DNA from: a bacterium
GTDB taxonomy: Bacteria > Bacillota > Clostridia > Lachnospirales > Lachnospiraceae
Direction: 5' to 3'
Assembly: GCA_004562765.1 (NCBI GenBank)
Contig: SFRL01000008.1
Coordinates: 1-64,000 of the forward strand
Length of the DNA stretch: 64,000 bases
In this document: positions 28,162-37,570 of the stretch, one piece after another
How positions within the stretch are numbered: position 1 is the stretch's first letter
How the letters are laid out: each line of letters opens with the position of its first letter
Notes under the pieces: model-generated
What the model was told of the DNA's origin: nothing
Seen by the model: the letters and a program-made list of their open reading frames with translations, nothing else
Databases searched by the model: none
Program-made: the position numbers and the translations under genes

Positions 28162-28623
28162 CTAACTCGAATAGTTTTCCAAGAATTCAAGCAGAGCTTC
28201 CTCTGTCTCAAAATACTTTCCCTCATCAATCTGTTTCTGTACCCGTTCGGGAAGCAGATCATATGCGATCGCAGTTTCCATATAAAGTGTTCCCGTCTGT
28301 GCATCATAGACTTCCAGATACCCGTCCGTTACAGCCAGAGAATAGGTCATCCCGACCGGCGGATCCTGTGCCGCCAAATCTTTCCCCTGCGAAGGTGCAG
28401 GCCGCTGTGTGGAGCTATCAGGATACGGTGTACTGTTTACCTGCTGCAGATCCGTTGCAGCACTCTCCGCTGCACTTTCCTGTTCCTGCGCCAGCTCATA
28501 CGGCCGGTCATTCGGCTTTTCGCTATTCCTCATGGAAGTATACACTATGATACACACAGCTGTCAAAAGCAACGCTGCCAACACAAAATATAATCTTGTT
28601 TTTATTAATTCATTTTTTCTCAT
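28162..28623 (-). CDS. Membrane-anchored protein with BofC C-terminal-like domain
   Basis: 153 aa. One N-terminal helix (about 11-28), a disordered Glu/Ser/Pro/Gln linker (about 35-90), and a C-terminal part (LEVYDAQTGTLYMETAIAYDLLPERVQKQIDEG...LLEFLENYSS) that resembles the C-terminal domain of the forespore protein BofC. BofC controls intermembrane signalling in Bacillus sporulation; a similar role here is inference. ATG at 28623; a GTG at 28635 is also possible. The ribosome-binding site lies in the 3' arm of a hairpin (28632-28658). Confidence 0.65.
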   Translation of the reverse strand: MRKNELIKTRLYFVLAALLLTAVCIIVYTSMRNSEKPNDRPYELAQEQESAAESAATDLQQVNSTPYPDSSTQRPAPSQGKDLAAQDPPVGMTYSLAVTDGYLEVYDAQTGTLYMETAIAYDLLPERVQKQIDEGKYFETEEALLEFLENYSS

Positions 28624-28631
28624 ATTTATCA

Positions 28632-28658
28632 CCACAGATATTGTGACCTTATCTGTGG
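28632..28658 (-). promoter_or_regulatory. Hairpin overlapping the ribosome-binding site of the BofC-like gene
   Basis: Perfect 9-bp stem (CCACAGATA with TATCTGTGG) and a 9-base loop. In the mRNA the 3' arm ends in GTGG immediately followed by TGATAAAT and the ATG at 28623, so folding would occlude the only plausible Shine-Dalgarno sequence. Confidence 0.5.
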
Positions 28659-28683
28659 AAAAATATGCATATAATTCCTCTTT

Positions 28684-30354
28684 TTATAAAAGATGCAGTT
28701 TTTGTCCAAGCGAGATCAGCTTTCGACCACCGGGGAAGGATAACAGATCCTCCTCATTTAATCCCTTCAGTACGAGCATCAGCACAAAATATACACATGC
28801 ACCGATCACGATCGACAGGATCGTGCTGACGGCATTGATATTCAGGATCATCTGCAGCACCATGTAAACGACGTAAACAACGATACCCATGATTCCGGCA
28901 GCCAGTGCCGGGAGCAAAAAGGTCTTTTTCACTTCCTGCTTAAAGCCCAGATAGCGGTAAATACCGTATCCGTTCAGCAGACACATGAGCAGCGCAAAAA
29001 ATGTATTTGCCCAGATGACTGCAAAAATATTTAAGTTTGCAAGATACATCAGTCCCACTAAAAGACCGGCCTGCAATGCCAGGGCAATTGCGGCATTGAT
29101 CACCGGAACCCTCATGCGGTTGATTCCCTGCAGAATACCGTTGGACAACGTTGAGAGTGAGTAAAAGACAACGGAAATGACACCAACCTGCAGCATATGC
29201 GCTGCCAGAGGTGTACTGTCGTTAAACAGAAGCTGCATCACCGGTGAGGCGAGTACTCCCAGACCGACTGCACACGGGAATGCAACAACCATGCTGTAGT
29301 GGATGGCATTTCCGGTCTTCTTATGAACTCCGTCCATATCCTTGTTGGCAAAGGAAGCCGTGATCGCCGGCACACTGGCGGATACGACCGCCGATGCAAT
29401 AGAGATCGGCACATTGACAAGAACGCGGTATTTTCCGCCAAACACACCCCAGAATGTATGGATCTCGCCTGCCGAATAACCCTGAAGATTTGCTACGTTT
29501 TTAAATAATGCCTGGTCAACAATAGCACTCAGATTGTACAGTGTTGTTGACAGCAGTACCGGTACCACCGTCCAGATCAGCACACGCAGGATCGTGCGGT
29601 AGGATTCTTTGGAAGAGCCGCGATCCCTGCGCAGCTTGCGATTTAATACCCGCTTGTAAACGAGAAATACAAACAGAACAAACAGCAATCCTGCCAGTGC
29701 TCCCGCCCCCGTACCAAGCGTACCACCGGCTGCTCCGAAAGCCGCACTGTATTCCTCCGCATTACCGAGGACCGCACCGATCTTTGCTCCGTAACGAAAC
29801 AGAAAATAGGCTGCCACAACGCTCACGATCGCATTGATGATCTGCTCCACGATCTGCGAGATCGCGCTCGGCATCATGGTTCCAAGTCCCTGGAAAAAGC
29901 CGCGGATCACCCCGAGGATCGCCACGATAAACAGCGTCGGCGCAAGCACCCGGAGTGCAAATACACAAAACGGTGTTTTTAAAAATGCCGCAAAATAATC
30001 TGCAAAAAAGAACACAATGAGTCCGGCCGTAAGTCCGCTGATGACAGCAAACCCAAGCGCTGCCTTGAACACCCGGTAAGCATCCTTGATCCGTCCCTGT
30101 GAAACCCGCGCCGATACCATCTTTGAAACAGCGAGGGGCAGGCTCATGGAAGAGATCAAAAGCAGAAGCGAATAGATCTCAAAGGCCGTGCTGTAATAAT
30201 CATTTCCCAGATCGCCGAGAATTGCTGTCAGCGGGCTGCGGTAAAGCAGACCGATGATACGGCTCACAATGGAAGCAATCGCCAAAATGGAACCCTGCAC
30301 CAGAAAACTGGAATTATTTGATTGTCTGCCTGTTCTGTTATTTTTCTGATCCAT
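28684..30354 (-). CDS. MATE/MOP-superfamily flippase (SpoVB/MurJ-like)
   Basis: 556 aa with about 14 membrane helices. The N-terminal SILAIASIVSRIIGLLYRSPL and the overall pattern fit the polysaccharide-biosynthesis/SpoVB group that flips lipid-linked precursors. In Bacillus, relatives are SpoVB (spore cortex) and the lipid II flippase YtgP/MurJ. Which role applies cannot be told from sequence. The gene lies between two predicted envelope proteins and 49 bases after the DUF3048 lipoprotein gene, with AAAGGA upstream. Confidence 0.85.
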   Translation of the reverse strand: MDQKNNRTGRQSNNSSFLVQGSILAIASIVSRIIGLLYRSPLTAILGDLGNDYYSTAFEIYSLLLLISSMSLPLAVSKMVSARVSQGRIKDAYRVFKAALGFAVISGLTAGLIVFFFADYFAAFLKTPFCVFALRVLAPTLFIVAILGVIRGFFQGLGTMMPSAISQIVEQIINAIVSVVAAYFLFRYGAKIGAVLGNAEEYSAAFGAAGGTLGTGAGALAGLLFVLFVFLVYKRVLNRKLRRDRGSSKESYRTILRVLIWTVVPVLLSTTLYNLSAIVDQALFKNVANLQGYSAGEIHTFWGVFGGKYRVLVNVPISIASAVVSASVPAITASFANKDMDGVHKKTGNAIHYSMVVAFPCAVGLGVLASPVMQLLFNDSTPLAAHMLQVGVISVVFYSLSTLSNGILQGINRMRVPVINAAIALALQAGLLVGLMYLANLNIFAVIWANTFFALLMCLLNGYGIYRYLGFKQEVKKTFLLPALAAGIMGIVVYVVYMVLQMILNINAVSTILSIVIGACVYFVLMLVLKGLNEEDLLSFPGGRKLISLGQKLHLL

Positions 30355-30403
30355 AAATGAAACTCTTATCCTTTAGTTTTTTGCCATAGTTGTTTTTACC
30401 AGA

Positions 30404-31531
30404 TCAGCGGGCATTCCATGCGTCCTGCGTCTCATAGATACCGATATTATCCGCAGAATCGGTTGTTATGATACATATGCTGGTTTTTCCCTGATTCATC
30501 ACAAGCTGGTCACCGTTTTCGTCATAGAAAAGAGACGGAGACTCGAGACTGTCCTTTTTCCATGTGATATCCTCACATTTTCCTCCGGTAAAATAGATTG
30601 CCTTGCCGCTTCCCACTGTGTCAAATTCCATACGACCTTTTTTGTCGATGACTCTGCCCGGAATAAACTGGAAGATCACGTTCGTAAATGCCAGCTGCTC
30701 TCCGGTCTCACCGTCAACATGCTCCTTCTTGTAGTGGAAGCGTTTATACATTCCGCTCTCTGCGTCATATTCAAACCATGTCTTGCTGTTCGGATAGGTC
30801 GTCTGCATGGCATAAGCATCTTTTCCATTTAGAACAACAGGCTCCTCGCTGTCTGTAAAAAGGAAATGCCCTGCATATCCGTCTGCATAGGTTGTCCGAT
30901 ATCCCTTTTTTTCAATCGCAGCAGTGATTCCGTCCGGTTTTGCAAAAACATTATGAGGTGCGGGACGGTCACTGGACCGGTAGTACATCAGACTCTCCAC
31001 GGTACCGTCAAGACCGTTCAGATTATCGATCGCATCGCTGTTCAGAAAGCTCTTTGCAATGTCCGCCTGTCCGTAATGTGCATAGATCGCATCGTATTCC
31101 TTCGCTATATGCGCATAATAAAGACGACAGCTTCGAACAGAACCGTACTTTGGTGCATCATTATAATTGTCAAAAATTCCCATCAGACGGGTCAGACCAC
31201 CCTCCACCAGACACTCATAGAGGACATCCGCCTCACCGATCCCATACTGGGGCAATGCATCTGTCGTATTGCCGAACATGATCGCCAGCGGGCGGTTTTT
31301 CGTTTCCTCCTCGGGCAGCCATTCGCCGGTCAGAAGACTCTGCGCCTCCCCCTCATGTGTTACCACAGGCTCCTCCTCCGGCTCGGGTTCAGGTTCTTCC
31401 TCCTCCACTGCCACCGGCGGTACAGTCAGATCAACAACATCTGTCTCCGCCTCTTTATCTTTCCCACAGCCGACAGCCATCATACCGACTGTCAGCGCCA
31501 GGATCATCCATACTGCGATCTTCTTTTTCAT
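30404..31531 (-). CDS. DUF3048 domain lipoprotein (YerB-like)
   Basis: 375 aa. The signal peptide ends in MMAVGC (lipidated C22), followed by an acidic Glu/Pro-rich linker (about 30-62). The DUF3048 domain begins near PLAIMFGNTTDALPQYGIGEADVLYE and includes GSVRSCRLYYAHIAKEYDAIYAHYG. The family occurs in Gram-positive bacteria (Bacillus YerB); its function is unknown. The gene takes the place downstream of ybeY that dgkA-cdd-era fills in many Firmicutes. Confidence 0.88.
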   Translation of the reverse strand: MKKKIAVWMILALTVGMMAVGCGKDKEAETDVVDLTVPPVAVEEEEPEPEPEEEPVVTHEGEAQSLLTGEWLPEEETKNRPLAIMFGNTTDALPQYGIGEADVLYECLVEGGLTRLMGIFDNYNDAPKYGSVRSCRLYYAHIAKEYDAIYAHYGQADIAKSFLNSDAIDNLNGLDGTVESLMYYRSSDRPAPHNVFAKPDGITAAIEKKGYRTTYADGYAGHFLFTDSEEPVVLNGKDAYAMQTTYPNSKTWFEYDAESGMYKRFHYKKEHVDGETGEQLAFTNVIFQFIPGRVIDKKGRMEFDTVGSGKAIYFTGGKCEDITWKKDSLESPSLFYDENGDQLVMNQGKTSICIITTDSADNIGIYETQDAWNAR

Positions 31532-31555
31532 ATCACTTTACCTTCCTTTTCAGAT

Positions 31556-32053
31556 TTATCTCGTAATGCCCAGATCATCTAAAATACTGCGCTGCCTTGC
31601 CTCCATCGCCTCTCGCTCCTGCTCCGTCTCATGATCATAGCCAAACAAGTGCAGCATACTATGTAAGATCAAAAACGCAAATTCACGTTTCTCACTGTGC
31701 CCGTAAGCAGCGGCCTGTTCCCGGACCTTGTCCACACTTAAGATGATGTCTCCCAGCAAAAGCTCACCGGTATCGGGATTAAAATTATCCTCCACACAGT
31801 CCTCCGCATGTGAAAAATCCGCCGGTGCTTCGTAGGTCTGCATCGGGAATGAAAGCACATCCGTCGGACGGTCGATCTGCCGGTATTCCCGGTTGATCTC
31901 ATGAATACCGTCATTGTCCACCAATGTCAGGTTGACCTCCGCCTCGTAGGGACATTTCTCTGCGTCACAGGCAGCCATGATGACCTCGCTGGCCAGTGTT
32001 TTATGATCAAAATCAAAAGAAACCTCTGTTTCCTCCTCTAAAAGTATCGTCAT
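31556..32053 (-). CDS. ybeY: Endoribonuclease YbeY (rRNA maturation)
   Basis: 165 aa UPF0054 metalloprotein involved in 16S rRNA 3'-end maturation and ribosome quality control. The zinc ligands are H131, H135 and H141 in HSMLHLFGYDH. The conserved RPTDVLSFP is present. It overlaps the preceding gene by 4 bases. The phoH-...-ybeY order is conserved in bacteria. Confidence 0.95.
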   Translation of the reverse strand: MTILLEEETEVSFDFDHKTLASEVIMAACDAEKCPYEAEVNLTLVDNDGIHEINREYRQIDRPTDVLSFPMQTYEAPADFSHAEDCVEDNFNPDTGELLLGDIILSVDKVREQAAAYGHSEKREFAFLILHSMLHLFGYDHETEQEREAMEARQRSILDDLGITR

Positions 32054-33228
32054 ACAAGCATTTCCTCCTTTACAAGCAGCTCCCGGATCGTCAGGAACTG
32101 GTTCATCGAGAGCCCGGAATTGTCATACAGCCCCTCTGCCGACTTTTCATTCATCGACTGATAGATCACAATATCACGATTCCATGTAGATGAAAAGGTA
32201 TCCTTGTCCAGCAGATCAAACTTTGTAACGATCATGTCTGCAATCTGGACGATCGCGCTCTCAATGGAACCCGGCAGACGCTGCTCACCGTTGTATTCCG
32301 CCAGAATTGCCACCAACCGCTGCGAAAAGCAATTATCCTGTGCAATGCGAACGCCATTCTCAATAAACGGTTCTCCCTCCAGTTTTCCGATCCGGTAATA
32401 AAAACCGCCCGCGCGTGCCAGTTTCTCGTCAGCTCCGATGCCGGCAGCAAGTCTGGCAGCAACTTTCGAGGTTCGCAGCGCATGATTGTAATCGACCGTG
32501 GAGTAGCGTTCGATCTCTCTGCGCAGATGATAATGCTCGTCCATGATCGTATCCAGACTGACTTCCTCCGCCACAGTCTCTCTGGTCCGCAGCCTTGGGA
32601 TCAGGGCAAGCACAAGCAATGTGACAAGACTTCCTGCAAATGAAACGAGAATTGTCCGCACCTCGAGTACATGTGCCAGCAGATAATGACAGCAGACCGG
32701 TATGACAACCGAGAGGCAGACAACCAGCACTCCGGTCCACAGCCGGAGCGACTGCTGCAAAAACAGTTCGGTCAGAAACACACCCGCCAGTGAAAGCAGT
32801 ACATAGGCAATCACCTCGTACTCACTCCCTTCGGAAAAAAGCGCGGTTAGGAGACCAAAATAAACCGCCAGTGCCGTACCCATTTTTGTGCGGAAGGCAC
32901 CGTTACACAAGGCACTCAGTGCCATGACGGGCGCTGCGAATGCCGGCAAAAAGGATCCGGCACACGCTCCAAAAAGGCAGAGCAGATATATAAAGGTGAG
33001 TAGGGAATAGTCGTTGCTGATCCCCCTGCTCATCTCCCCTTGCAGCCGCTGTCGCTCCGTATACAATACAAAGCACAGAAAGCAAACCAGACAGATAAAG
33101 CTCCATACGATCAGATGATCCACCCTGACATTGTGCAAAACGCCACAGATCATAGGGAAAAGGATCGAACAGAACAGCAGCAGCACCAGCTTTCCCACAC
33201 GCTTTGCGGAAAATGCGTTCTCTGTCAT
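32050..33228 (-). CDS. PgpH/YqfF-like membrane protein with degenerate HD domain
   Basis: 392 aa. The N-terminal half has about six to seven membrane helices (to about 212), then a cytoplasmic domain aligning with the HD domain of the 7TM-HD c-di-AMP phosphodiesterases PgpH/YqfF. H249 is kept, but the invariant YHDIGK is YYRIGK, so the metal-binding His-Asp dyad is Tyr278-Arg279. It also lacks the large extracellular region that makes Bacillus YqfF about 700 aa. It occupies the yqfF position between phoH and ybeY, overlapping both by 4 bases. Probably catalytically dead; it may act as a c-di-AMP sensor or scaffold (inference). Confidence 0.75.
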   Translation of the reverse strand: MTENAFSAKRVGKLVLLLFCSILFPMICGVLHNVRVDHLIVWSFICLVCFLCFVLYTERQRLQGEMSRGISNDYSLLTFIYLLCLFGACAGSFLPAFAAPVMALSALCNGAFRTKMGTALAVYFGLLTALFSEGSEYEVIAYVLLSLAGVFLTELFLQQSLRLWTGVLVVCLSVVIPVCCHYLLAHVLEVRTILVSFAGSLVTLLVLALIPRLRTRETVAEEVSLDTIMDEHYHLRREIERYSTVDYNHALRTSKVAARLAAGIGADEKLARAGGFYYRIGKLEGEPFIENGVRIAQDNCFSQRLVAILAEYNGEQRLPGSIESAIVQIADMIVTKFDLLDKDTFSSTWNRDIVIYQSMNEKSAEGLYDNSGLSMNQFLTIRELLVKEEMLV

Positions 33229-34262
33229 GATTTCTTACTCCTTGCCTTCTTTACTGCAGTTTTTTTCTTTTCTTTTTCTATCTGTGCATGTTCGTAATCG
33301 TCATACGCATTGACGATCTTCTGCACGAGCGGATGTCTGACGACATCCTTACTCGTAAGCTCACAGACTGCGATCTCTTCCACATTTTTCAGGACACGAA
33401 GCGCCACATCCAGACCGCTCTTTGCACCGGGTGCAAGATCCTTCTGGGAAGCATCACCGGTGATGACAACTTTTGAGCCGAAGCCGATACGCGTCAAAAA
33501 CATCTTCATCTGTGCAGGCGTCGTGTTCTGTGCCTCATCCAAAATAATAAAGGCATTATCAAGTGTGCGTCCGCGCATGTAAGCCAGCGGTGCCACCTCG
33601 ATCAGCCCTTTTTCCATATTTCGCGTGAAGCTCTCCGCCCCCATGATCTGATATAAAGCATCATAGAGCGGGCGCAGATACGGGTCTATCTTGCTCTGCA
33701 GGTCGCCGGGCAGAAATCCGAGTTTTTCTCCCGCCTCGATCGCCGGGCGTGTCAGAATGATACGTCCCACCGACTCATTTTTGAATGCGGTGATCGCCAT
33801 CGCCATCGCAAGGTAGGTCTTTCCGGTACCGGCCGGACCGGTGCCGAATACGATCATCTTTTTTCGGATCGCATCCACATATGCCTTCTGCCCCAGCGTC
33901 TTCGGCTTGATCGGCTTCCCGTTTGTCGTGTGACAGATCAGGTCCCCGTCAATGTCCACGATCGCTGTTTCTTTCGATTCTCGTGCCAGTTCCAGCACAT
34001 AGTCCACATTTTGCACGGTGATCGTATTTCCGCGCTTTGAGAGCGTTAATAGCTGCTCAAAAACATGCGAAGCGCTCTTAACCGCGTCGCCTTCGCCCAG
34101 GAGCTTCATCTGTCCGCTCCGGACCACGACTGTCACATTAAGAGCACGTTCTATTTTTTTCATGTACTCGTCAAACTGACCGAATACATTTCCCATATGT
34201 TCTACCGGTAAATCAAATGAAAGTTCTGTTAATGCCATCTGCCTATTATCCTTTTCTGTCAT
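33225..34262 (-). CDS. phoH: PhoH family ATPase
   Basis: 345 aa. An N-terminal KH-like/PhoH-specific segment (about 10-100) precedes a superfamily 1 helicase-like P-loop domain with GPAGTGKT (142-149), DEAQNTTPAQMK and VVITGD. Family members bind nucleotides, and its partner YbeY and linked genes point to RNA metabolism. The basic C-terminal tail (EKEKKKTAVKKARSKKS) could bind nucleic acid. It overlaps yqfD and the HD-like gene by 4 bases each. Confidence 0.93.
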   Translation of the reverse strand: MTEKDNRQMALTELSFDLPVEHMGNVFGQFDEYMKKIERALNVTVVVRSGQMKLLGEGDAVKSASHVFEQLLTLSKRGNTITVQNVDYVLELARESKETAIVDIDGDLICHTTNGKPIKPKTLGQKAYVDAIRKKMIVFGTGPAGTGKTYLAMAMAITAFKNESVGRIILTRPAIEAGEKLGFLPGDLQSKIDPYLRPLYDALYQIMGAESFTRNMEKGLIEVAPLAYMRGRTLDNAFIILDEAQNTTPAQMKMFLTRIGFGSKVVITGDASQKDLAPGAKSGLDVALRVLKNVEEIAVCELTSKDVVRHPLVQKIVNAYDDYEHAQIEKEKKKTAVKKARSKKS

Positions 34263-35506
34263 TCAGCAGGTTCGTCGGACTGCGGCTGCTCGGGAAGCGT
34301 GATCCGCTCCGTTGGTGCGTATCTTCCGATCGGAACCTCTGCCTGTATACTGCCTCGAATGACACAATTTTTTTCATCCGTTTCTATTTTAACATTTTTT
34401 ACTATGATTGGAATACCTTTTTGCTCGAATTTTTCCAAAAAAGCATTCCAGTCCTCTTTTGCCAGCGCCTCCGCCTCGGCTTTCGTGTATGTGGCAGACC
34501 GGTATACATATGCTTTCCGGTCTGTGACATACAGATGTACAGGAAGATAGAGATTCGGCAGCAATTGAAGTTGATGGTCTTTCACGACCGTTTCACAGGC
34601 GCTGTAATTCTTTTTTTCCTTTCCCAGCGGAATACGGATTTTGCCGGTCTGAAGCGTGTATGAGGTATCTTCTTCCCCTGTATACACCTTTTTCCGGTAA
34701 TCGCGCGCAAGCGAGGACTGATAGGTTCGCGTTACAGTTCCCGTCACATCTCCGTCCGATACCACATATCGGTAGTTTGCCACCTCTCCGTTATCATCCA
34801 TAATATCAAGCCGTCCGGAAATGAGAACGGCTCCCTTTGAGACAACGCTTCCCTTTTCTGCCTGCGGGGTTCCCTGTCTCGTATAGATGGATGCAACGAC
34901 CGCATCCTCTGCGGCGACAATATCCCAGGCCCCCTCCGATGGCAGAGTCTGCACTTCATCTTCCGGCAGGCTCTCCTGAATATCGATGGTCAGCTTTGTC
35001 CCCTCCAGCTTTACGGATGTCCATGCAATGACATCAAAATCGCTGCGCAGGGCTGCCTCGATGGCAGCACAGTCAACCTTTGTTTTTGGGGTTCCAAAGC
35101 TTGTTTCTTTCTGTTCCAGCCACGTCAGAACCATATCCTGTGACAATTCTGCCGTACCGTTCACCTCGATCTTCCAAACATATTTCGAACAGTTCCACAA
35201 GAGCAGAATGCACAGGAGGATACCCGCTGCAAACAGTTTCCTTGCACGATAACGGTGCAGAAAAAACGGAAGCCCGCATTTTTTTCTGATCTTGACAGAC
35301 GTATGCGTCTTTTTCAGAAGTTCCTTCGAAGCGCGAAACCCTTTTAAACTGATACAAAAGTCAAAACCACCCGCCTCCTTGTTCGGGCACAGGTTCCAGA
35401 TCAGAATATTGCGCCGGATGCAAAGATTTAAAAAGCGCTCCGGCGAACTGCCTGTCAGCGTCACCTGTAAAAATCCCTGTAGAAATTTCAACACGGAAAG
35501 CAGCAT
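34259..35506 (-). CDS. yqfD: Sporulation protein YqfD
   Basis: 415 aa. A cytoplasmic N-terminal domain (about 1-90), one membrane helix (about 92-110), then a long extracytoplasmic part with the FtsQ/POTRA-like stretch IEVNGTAELSQDMVLTWLEQ. In Bacillus yqfC-yqfD belongs to the sigma-E regulon and their products are needed at engulfment stages. It starts 3 bases after yqfC. Confidence 0.9.
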   Translation of the reverse strand: MLLSVLKFLQGFLQVTLTGSSPERFLNLCIRRNILIWNLCPNKEAGGFDFCISLKGFRASKELLKKTHTSVKIRKKCGLPFFLHRYRARKLFAAGILLCILLLWNCSKYVWKIEVNGTAELSQDMVLTWLEQKETSFGTPKTKVDCAAIEAALRSDFDVIAWTSVKLEGTKLTIDIQESLPEDEVQTLPSEGAWDIVAAEDAVVASIYTRQGTPQAEKGSVVSKGAVLISGRLDIMDDNGEVANYRYVVSDGDVTGTVTRTYQSSLARDYRKKVYTGEEDTSYTLQTGKIRIPLGKEKKNYSACETVVKDHQLQLLPNLYLPVHLYVTDRKAYVYRSATYTKAEAEALAKEDWNAFLEKFEQKGIPIIVKNVKIETDEKNCVIRGSIQAEVPIGRYAPTERITLPEQPQSDEPAE

Positions 35507-35509
35507 AGA

Positions 35510-35818
35510 CTACACCTCATAGCTGATCTGATGGATCAATCCCACGATTTTCATCTCCTCATTGGTATAGTAGTCCACTTTCAATCGACAGCCACAGACT
35601 GTCACCTTACAGTCTTTCGTCTGTATGACGATACAGTCATCATCATAGGAGAGAATGCCCTTATAGTTTTCGAGCACCAAGACACGTCTTCCGGTCACAG
35701 TGACGATCACTACGCCGCAGGAAACGTCCTTTGGCAGCTCCAGACCTTCGGCAAACCCGTATTTTTTTTCTTTCTGTTGGATAGCGTTGTTTTTATTTAC
35801 ACGATGTTTTTTTATCAT
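35510..35818 (-). CDS. yqfC: Sporulation protein YqfC (YabP/YqfC family)
   Basis: 102 aa. The YabP/YqfC domain spans most of the protein (VIVTVTGRRVLVLENYKGILSY..CRLKVDYYTNEEMKIVGLI). Members are made in the mother cell during sporulation. It is paired with yqfD as in other spore-formers. A weak sigma-E-like -10 (GATACATT) lies upstream, but I could not find a convincing -35. Confidence 0.88.
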   Translation of the reverse strand: MIKKHRVNKNNAIQQKEKKYGFAEGLELPKDVSCGVVIVTVTGRRVLVLENYKGILSYDDDCIVIQTKDCKVTVCGCRLKVDYYTNEEMKIVGLIHQISYEV

Positions 35819-35846
35819 AATGTATCTTATGACGAAAAAACGAAAA

Positions 35847-36563
35847 TCATGCCTTCTTCTTTTTTATCCGATGAAGCTGTGGCTTTAATGTGATATCAGT
35901 CACGACCATTCCGTCACGACGGGTCACAATAAATTCCACCGCATCTGCCACCTCTTCCGGAAGCAGATATGACTCCTCCTCGTCTCCTTCCCGGAAATCC
36001 GCATTGCGGTACAGATCTGTTTTGGTCATATCGGGAGCGATCGTCACCACTTTTACGCCGTATTTTCTCGCCTCATCAAACAAACTGTGAGAAAAACTGG
36101 TAAGCCCCGCCTTTGTCGCTCCGTATGCGCATCCGTGCGGATTGGATCCGGTAGCCGTCACGGAGGAAATATTGATAATGATACCCGCATGTTTCTTAAA
36201 ATTCCGTAAAAGCTGCTGTGAAAGGATCATCGGTACCTCAAGATTCGTCCGCACCAGCTCTTTGATCTTTGCAGGGCTTAGTTCCTCGTGGAGCCCATAG
36301 TATCCCACTCCTGCATTGTTTACCAGAATACGCACCTGATGCTGCGATGCGATCTCTTTCACAGATCTGCACAACCGGTCGGTATCAAGCAAATCACACA
36401 CAACCGGATGAAAGCGTTCTGTATCGACAGAACCTTCCTTTTCAAAATCTCTGCCGAACCCGAACACCTCATATCCGAGCCCGCAGAGCCTCCCTGCGAT
36501 CGCCGCCCCGATACCTGAGGATGCTCCGGTAACAATTGCCGCTTCATTTTCTATTCTTTCCAT
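35847..36563 (-). CDS. Short-chain dehydrogenase/reductase (SDR)
   Basis: 238 aa classical SDR. Cofactor loop TGASSGIG (12-19), NNAG, active-site Ser in NISSVTATGS and YGATK. The basic GFGRDF after the second strand hints at NADP preference. Substrate unknown. Its start overlaps the SplB-like gene by 13 bases, so the two are probably translationally coupled. Confidence 0.9.
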   Translation of the reverse strand: MERIENEAAIVTGASSGIGAAIAGRLCGLGYEVFGFGRDFEKEGSVDTERFHPVVCDLLDTDRLCRSVKEIASQHQVRILVNNAGVGYYGLHEELSPAKIKELVRTNLEVPMILSQQLLRNFKKHAGIIINISSVTATGSNPHGCAYGATKAGLTSFSHSLFDEARKYGVKVVTIAPDMTKTDLYRNADFREGDEEESYLLPEEVADAVEFIVTRRDGMVVTDITLKPQLHRIKKKKA

Positions 36564-37570
36564 CGAAAAATCTTCTCCTTCGGGACTTTTTGTTCTAACT
36601 CCTGTATCAAAAAATGCTCCATCTCATGCATTAATTCCTTCGGATAGTGATAATATCCGTTTTCATTTTGAAAGGGAAACCACACCACCGCACAGTCGGG
36701 TTCCTGTTTTCTCATTGTCTTCAGGTAATCCTGCGAGATCCGAAAAGTTCCGACACTCACATCCACGATCGTTTCAGGATCGATCGTATCAAACACCTGC
36801 TCCACCATCCCGGCATACTGCTGTTCCCACCCGGGCAGATAGATCATCGGATCGAAGCAGAATCGAACCGCACAGCCTGTGCGGATCAACGCTTTCGCAA
36901 AGGAAAGACGCGCTGCCAGAGACGGTGTATGATGTTCATAGGCTTCTATGACCGCCTGGGGCGACAGTGTAAGCGCATAGACCACGCCGGGGATCGGGTG
37001 CATCTGTGCTGCAAGCATCCGATCTGCACATTTTGTCCGTATCTCAATCTTCAGATGTTCATGTTCCTTTGCAAAGTCACACCATTCTTTCGCATAACCG
37101 GCCACATGCTCCAGTGCAAGCAGATCCGTATCATAAGAAACACACAGATAGAGCGGATGATCCTTCAGCATCCGCACCACTTCTGCAAAATAATCCTCCA
37201 GATTTACAAATATCACAATATTTGCGGAGGGATACATTCCCTTTAAATAGCAATACGCACAGTCAAAGATACAGTTCATCGCACAGGAGGTATAATAAAA
37301 ATACTGATTTCCAAAGTTCTGGCACACCGGTGCGCCCTCGTAGAGCAGCTTCCCCTGTCTGGCAGCCAGTATCAGATTCTGCGAGCGATGCTGAAGCGCA
37401 CCGTTCTGTTTGCTGCGACAGAAAACGTCTTTATAATGACTGATCTCCACCACTGTCGCAGCCGGAAACTTCGCCAGGATCTTTTTTGTGCGCGGATGAT
37501 CTTTGACCGCAGCCTCTATATAAATATGTGAAAAAAACGGATTAAAATAATCTTCTTTTAAGTTCTTCAA
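36551..37570 (-). CDS. Spore photoproduct lyase-like radical SAM protein (SplB family)
   Basis: About 339 aa from a TTG at 37570, with GAAGGA about 9 bases upstream; the frame is open to an ATG at 37696, but that part overlaps the nucleosidase gene and is not conserved. The N-terminus reads FFSHIYIEAAVKDHPRT, as in clostridial SplB homologues. The radical SAM cluster is C-IFD-C-AY-C (residues 100, 104, 107 from the TTG). SplB reverts the UV-induced spore photoproduct in DNA at germination; many SplB-like paralogues lack proven activity. The start codon is uncertain. Confidence 0.78.
   Translation of the reverse strand: MKNLKEDYFNPFFSHIYIEAAVKDHPRTKKILAKFPAATVVEISHYKDVFCRSKQNGALQHRSQNLILAARQGKLLYEGAPVCQNFGNQYFYYTSCAMNCIFDCAYCYLKGMYPSANIVIFVNLEDYFAEVVRMLKDHPLYLCVSYDTDLLALEHVAGYAKEWCDFAKEHEHLKIEIRTKCADRMLAAQMHPIPGVVYALTLSPQAVIEAYEHHTPSLAARLSFAKALIRTGCAVRFCFDPMIYLPGWEQQYAGMVEQVFDTIDPETIVDVSVGTFRISQDYLKTMRKQEPDCAVVWFPFQNENGYYHYPKELMHEMEHFLIQELEQKVPKEKIFRWKE

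Noticed and set aside
30866..31582. 238-codon plus-strand open frame
   Set aside because: Antisense shadow of the DUF3048 lipoprotein gene; Cys/His/Arg-rich composition is unlike a real protein.
35819..35846. Sigma-E promoter before yqfC
   Set aside because: Only a weak -10-like GATACATT is visible; no matching -35 at the right distance.
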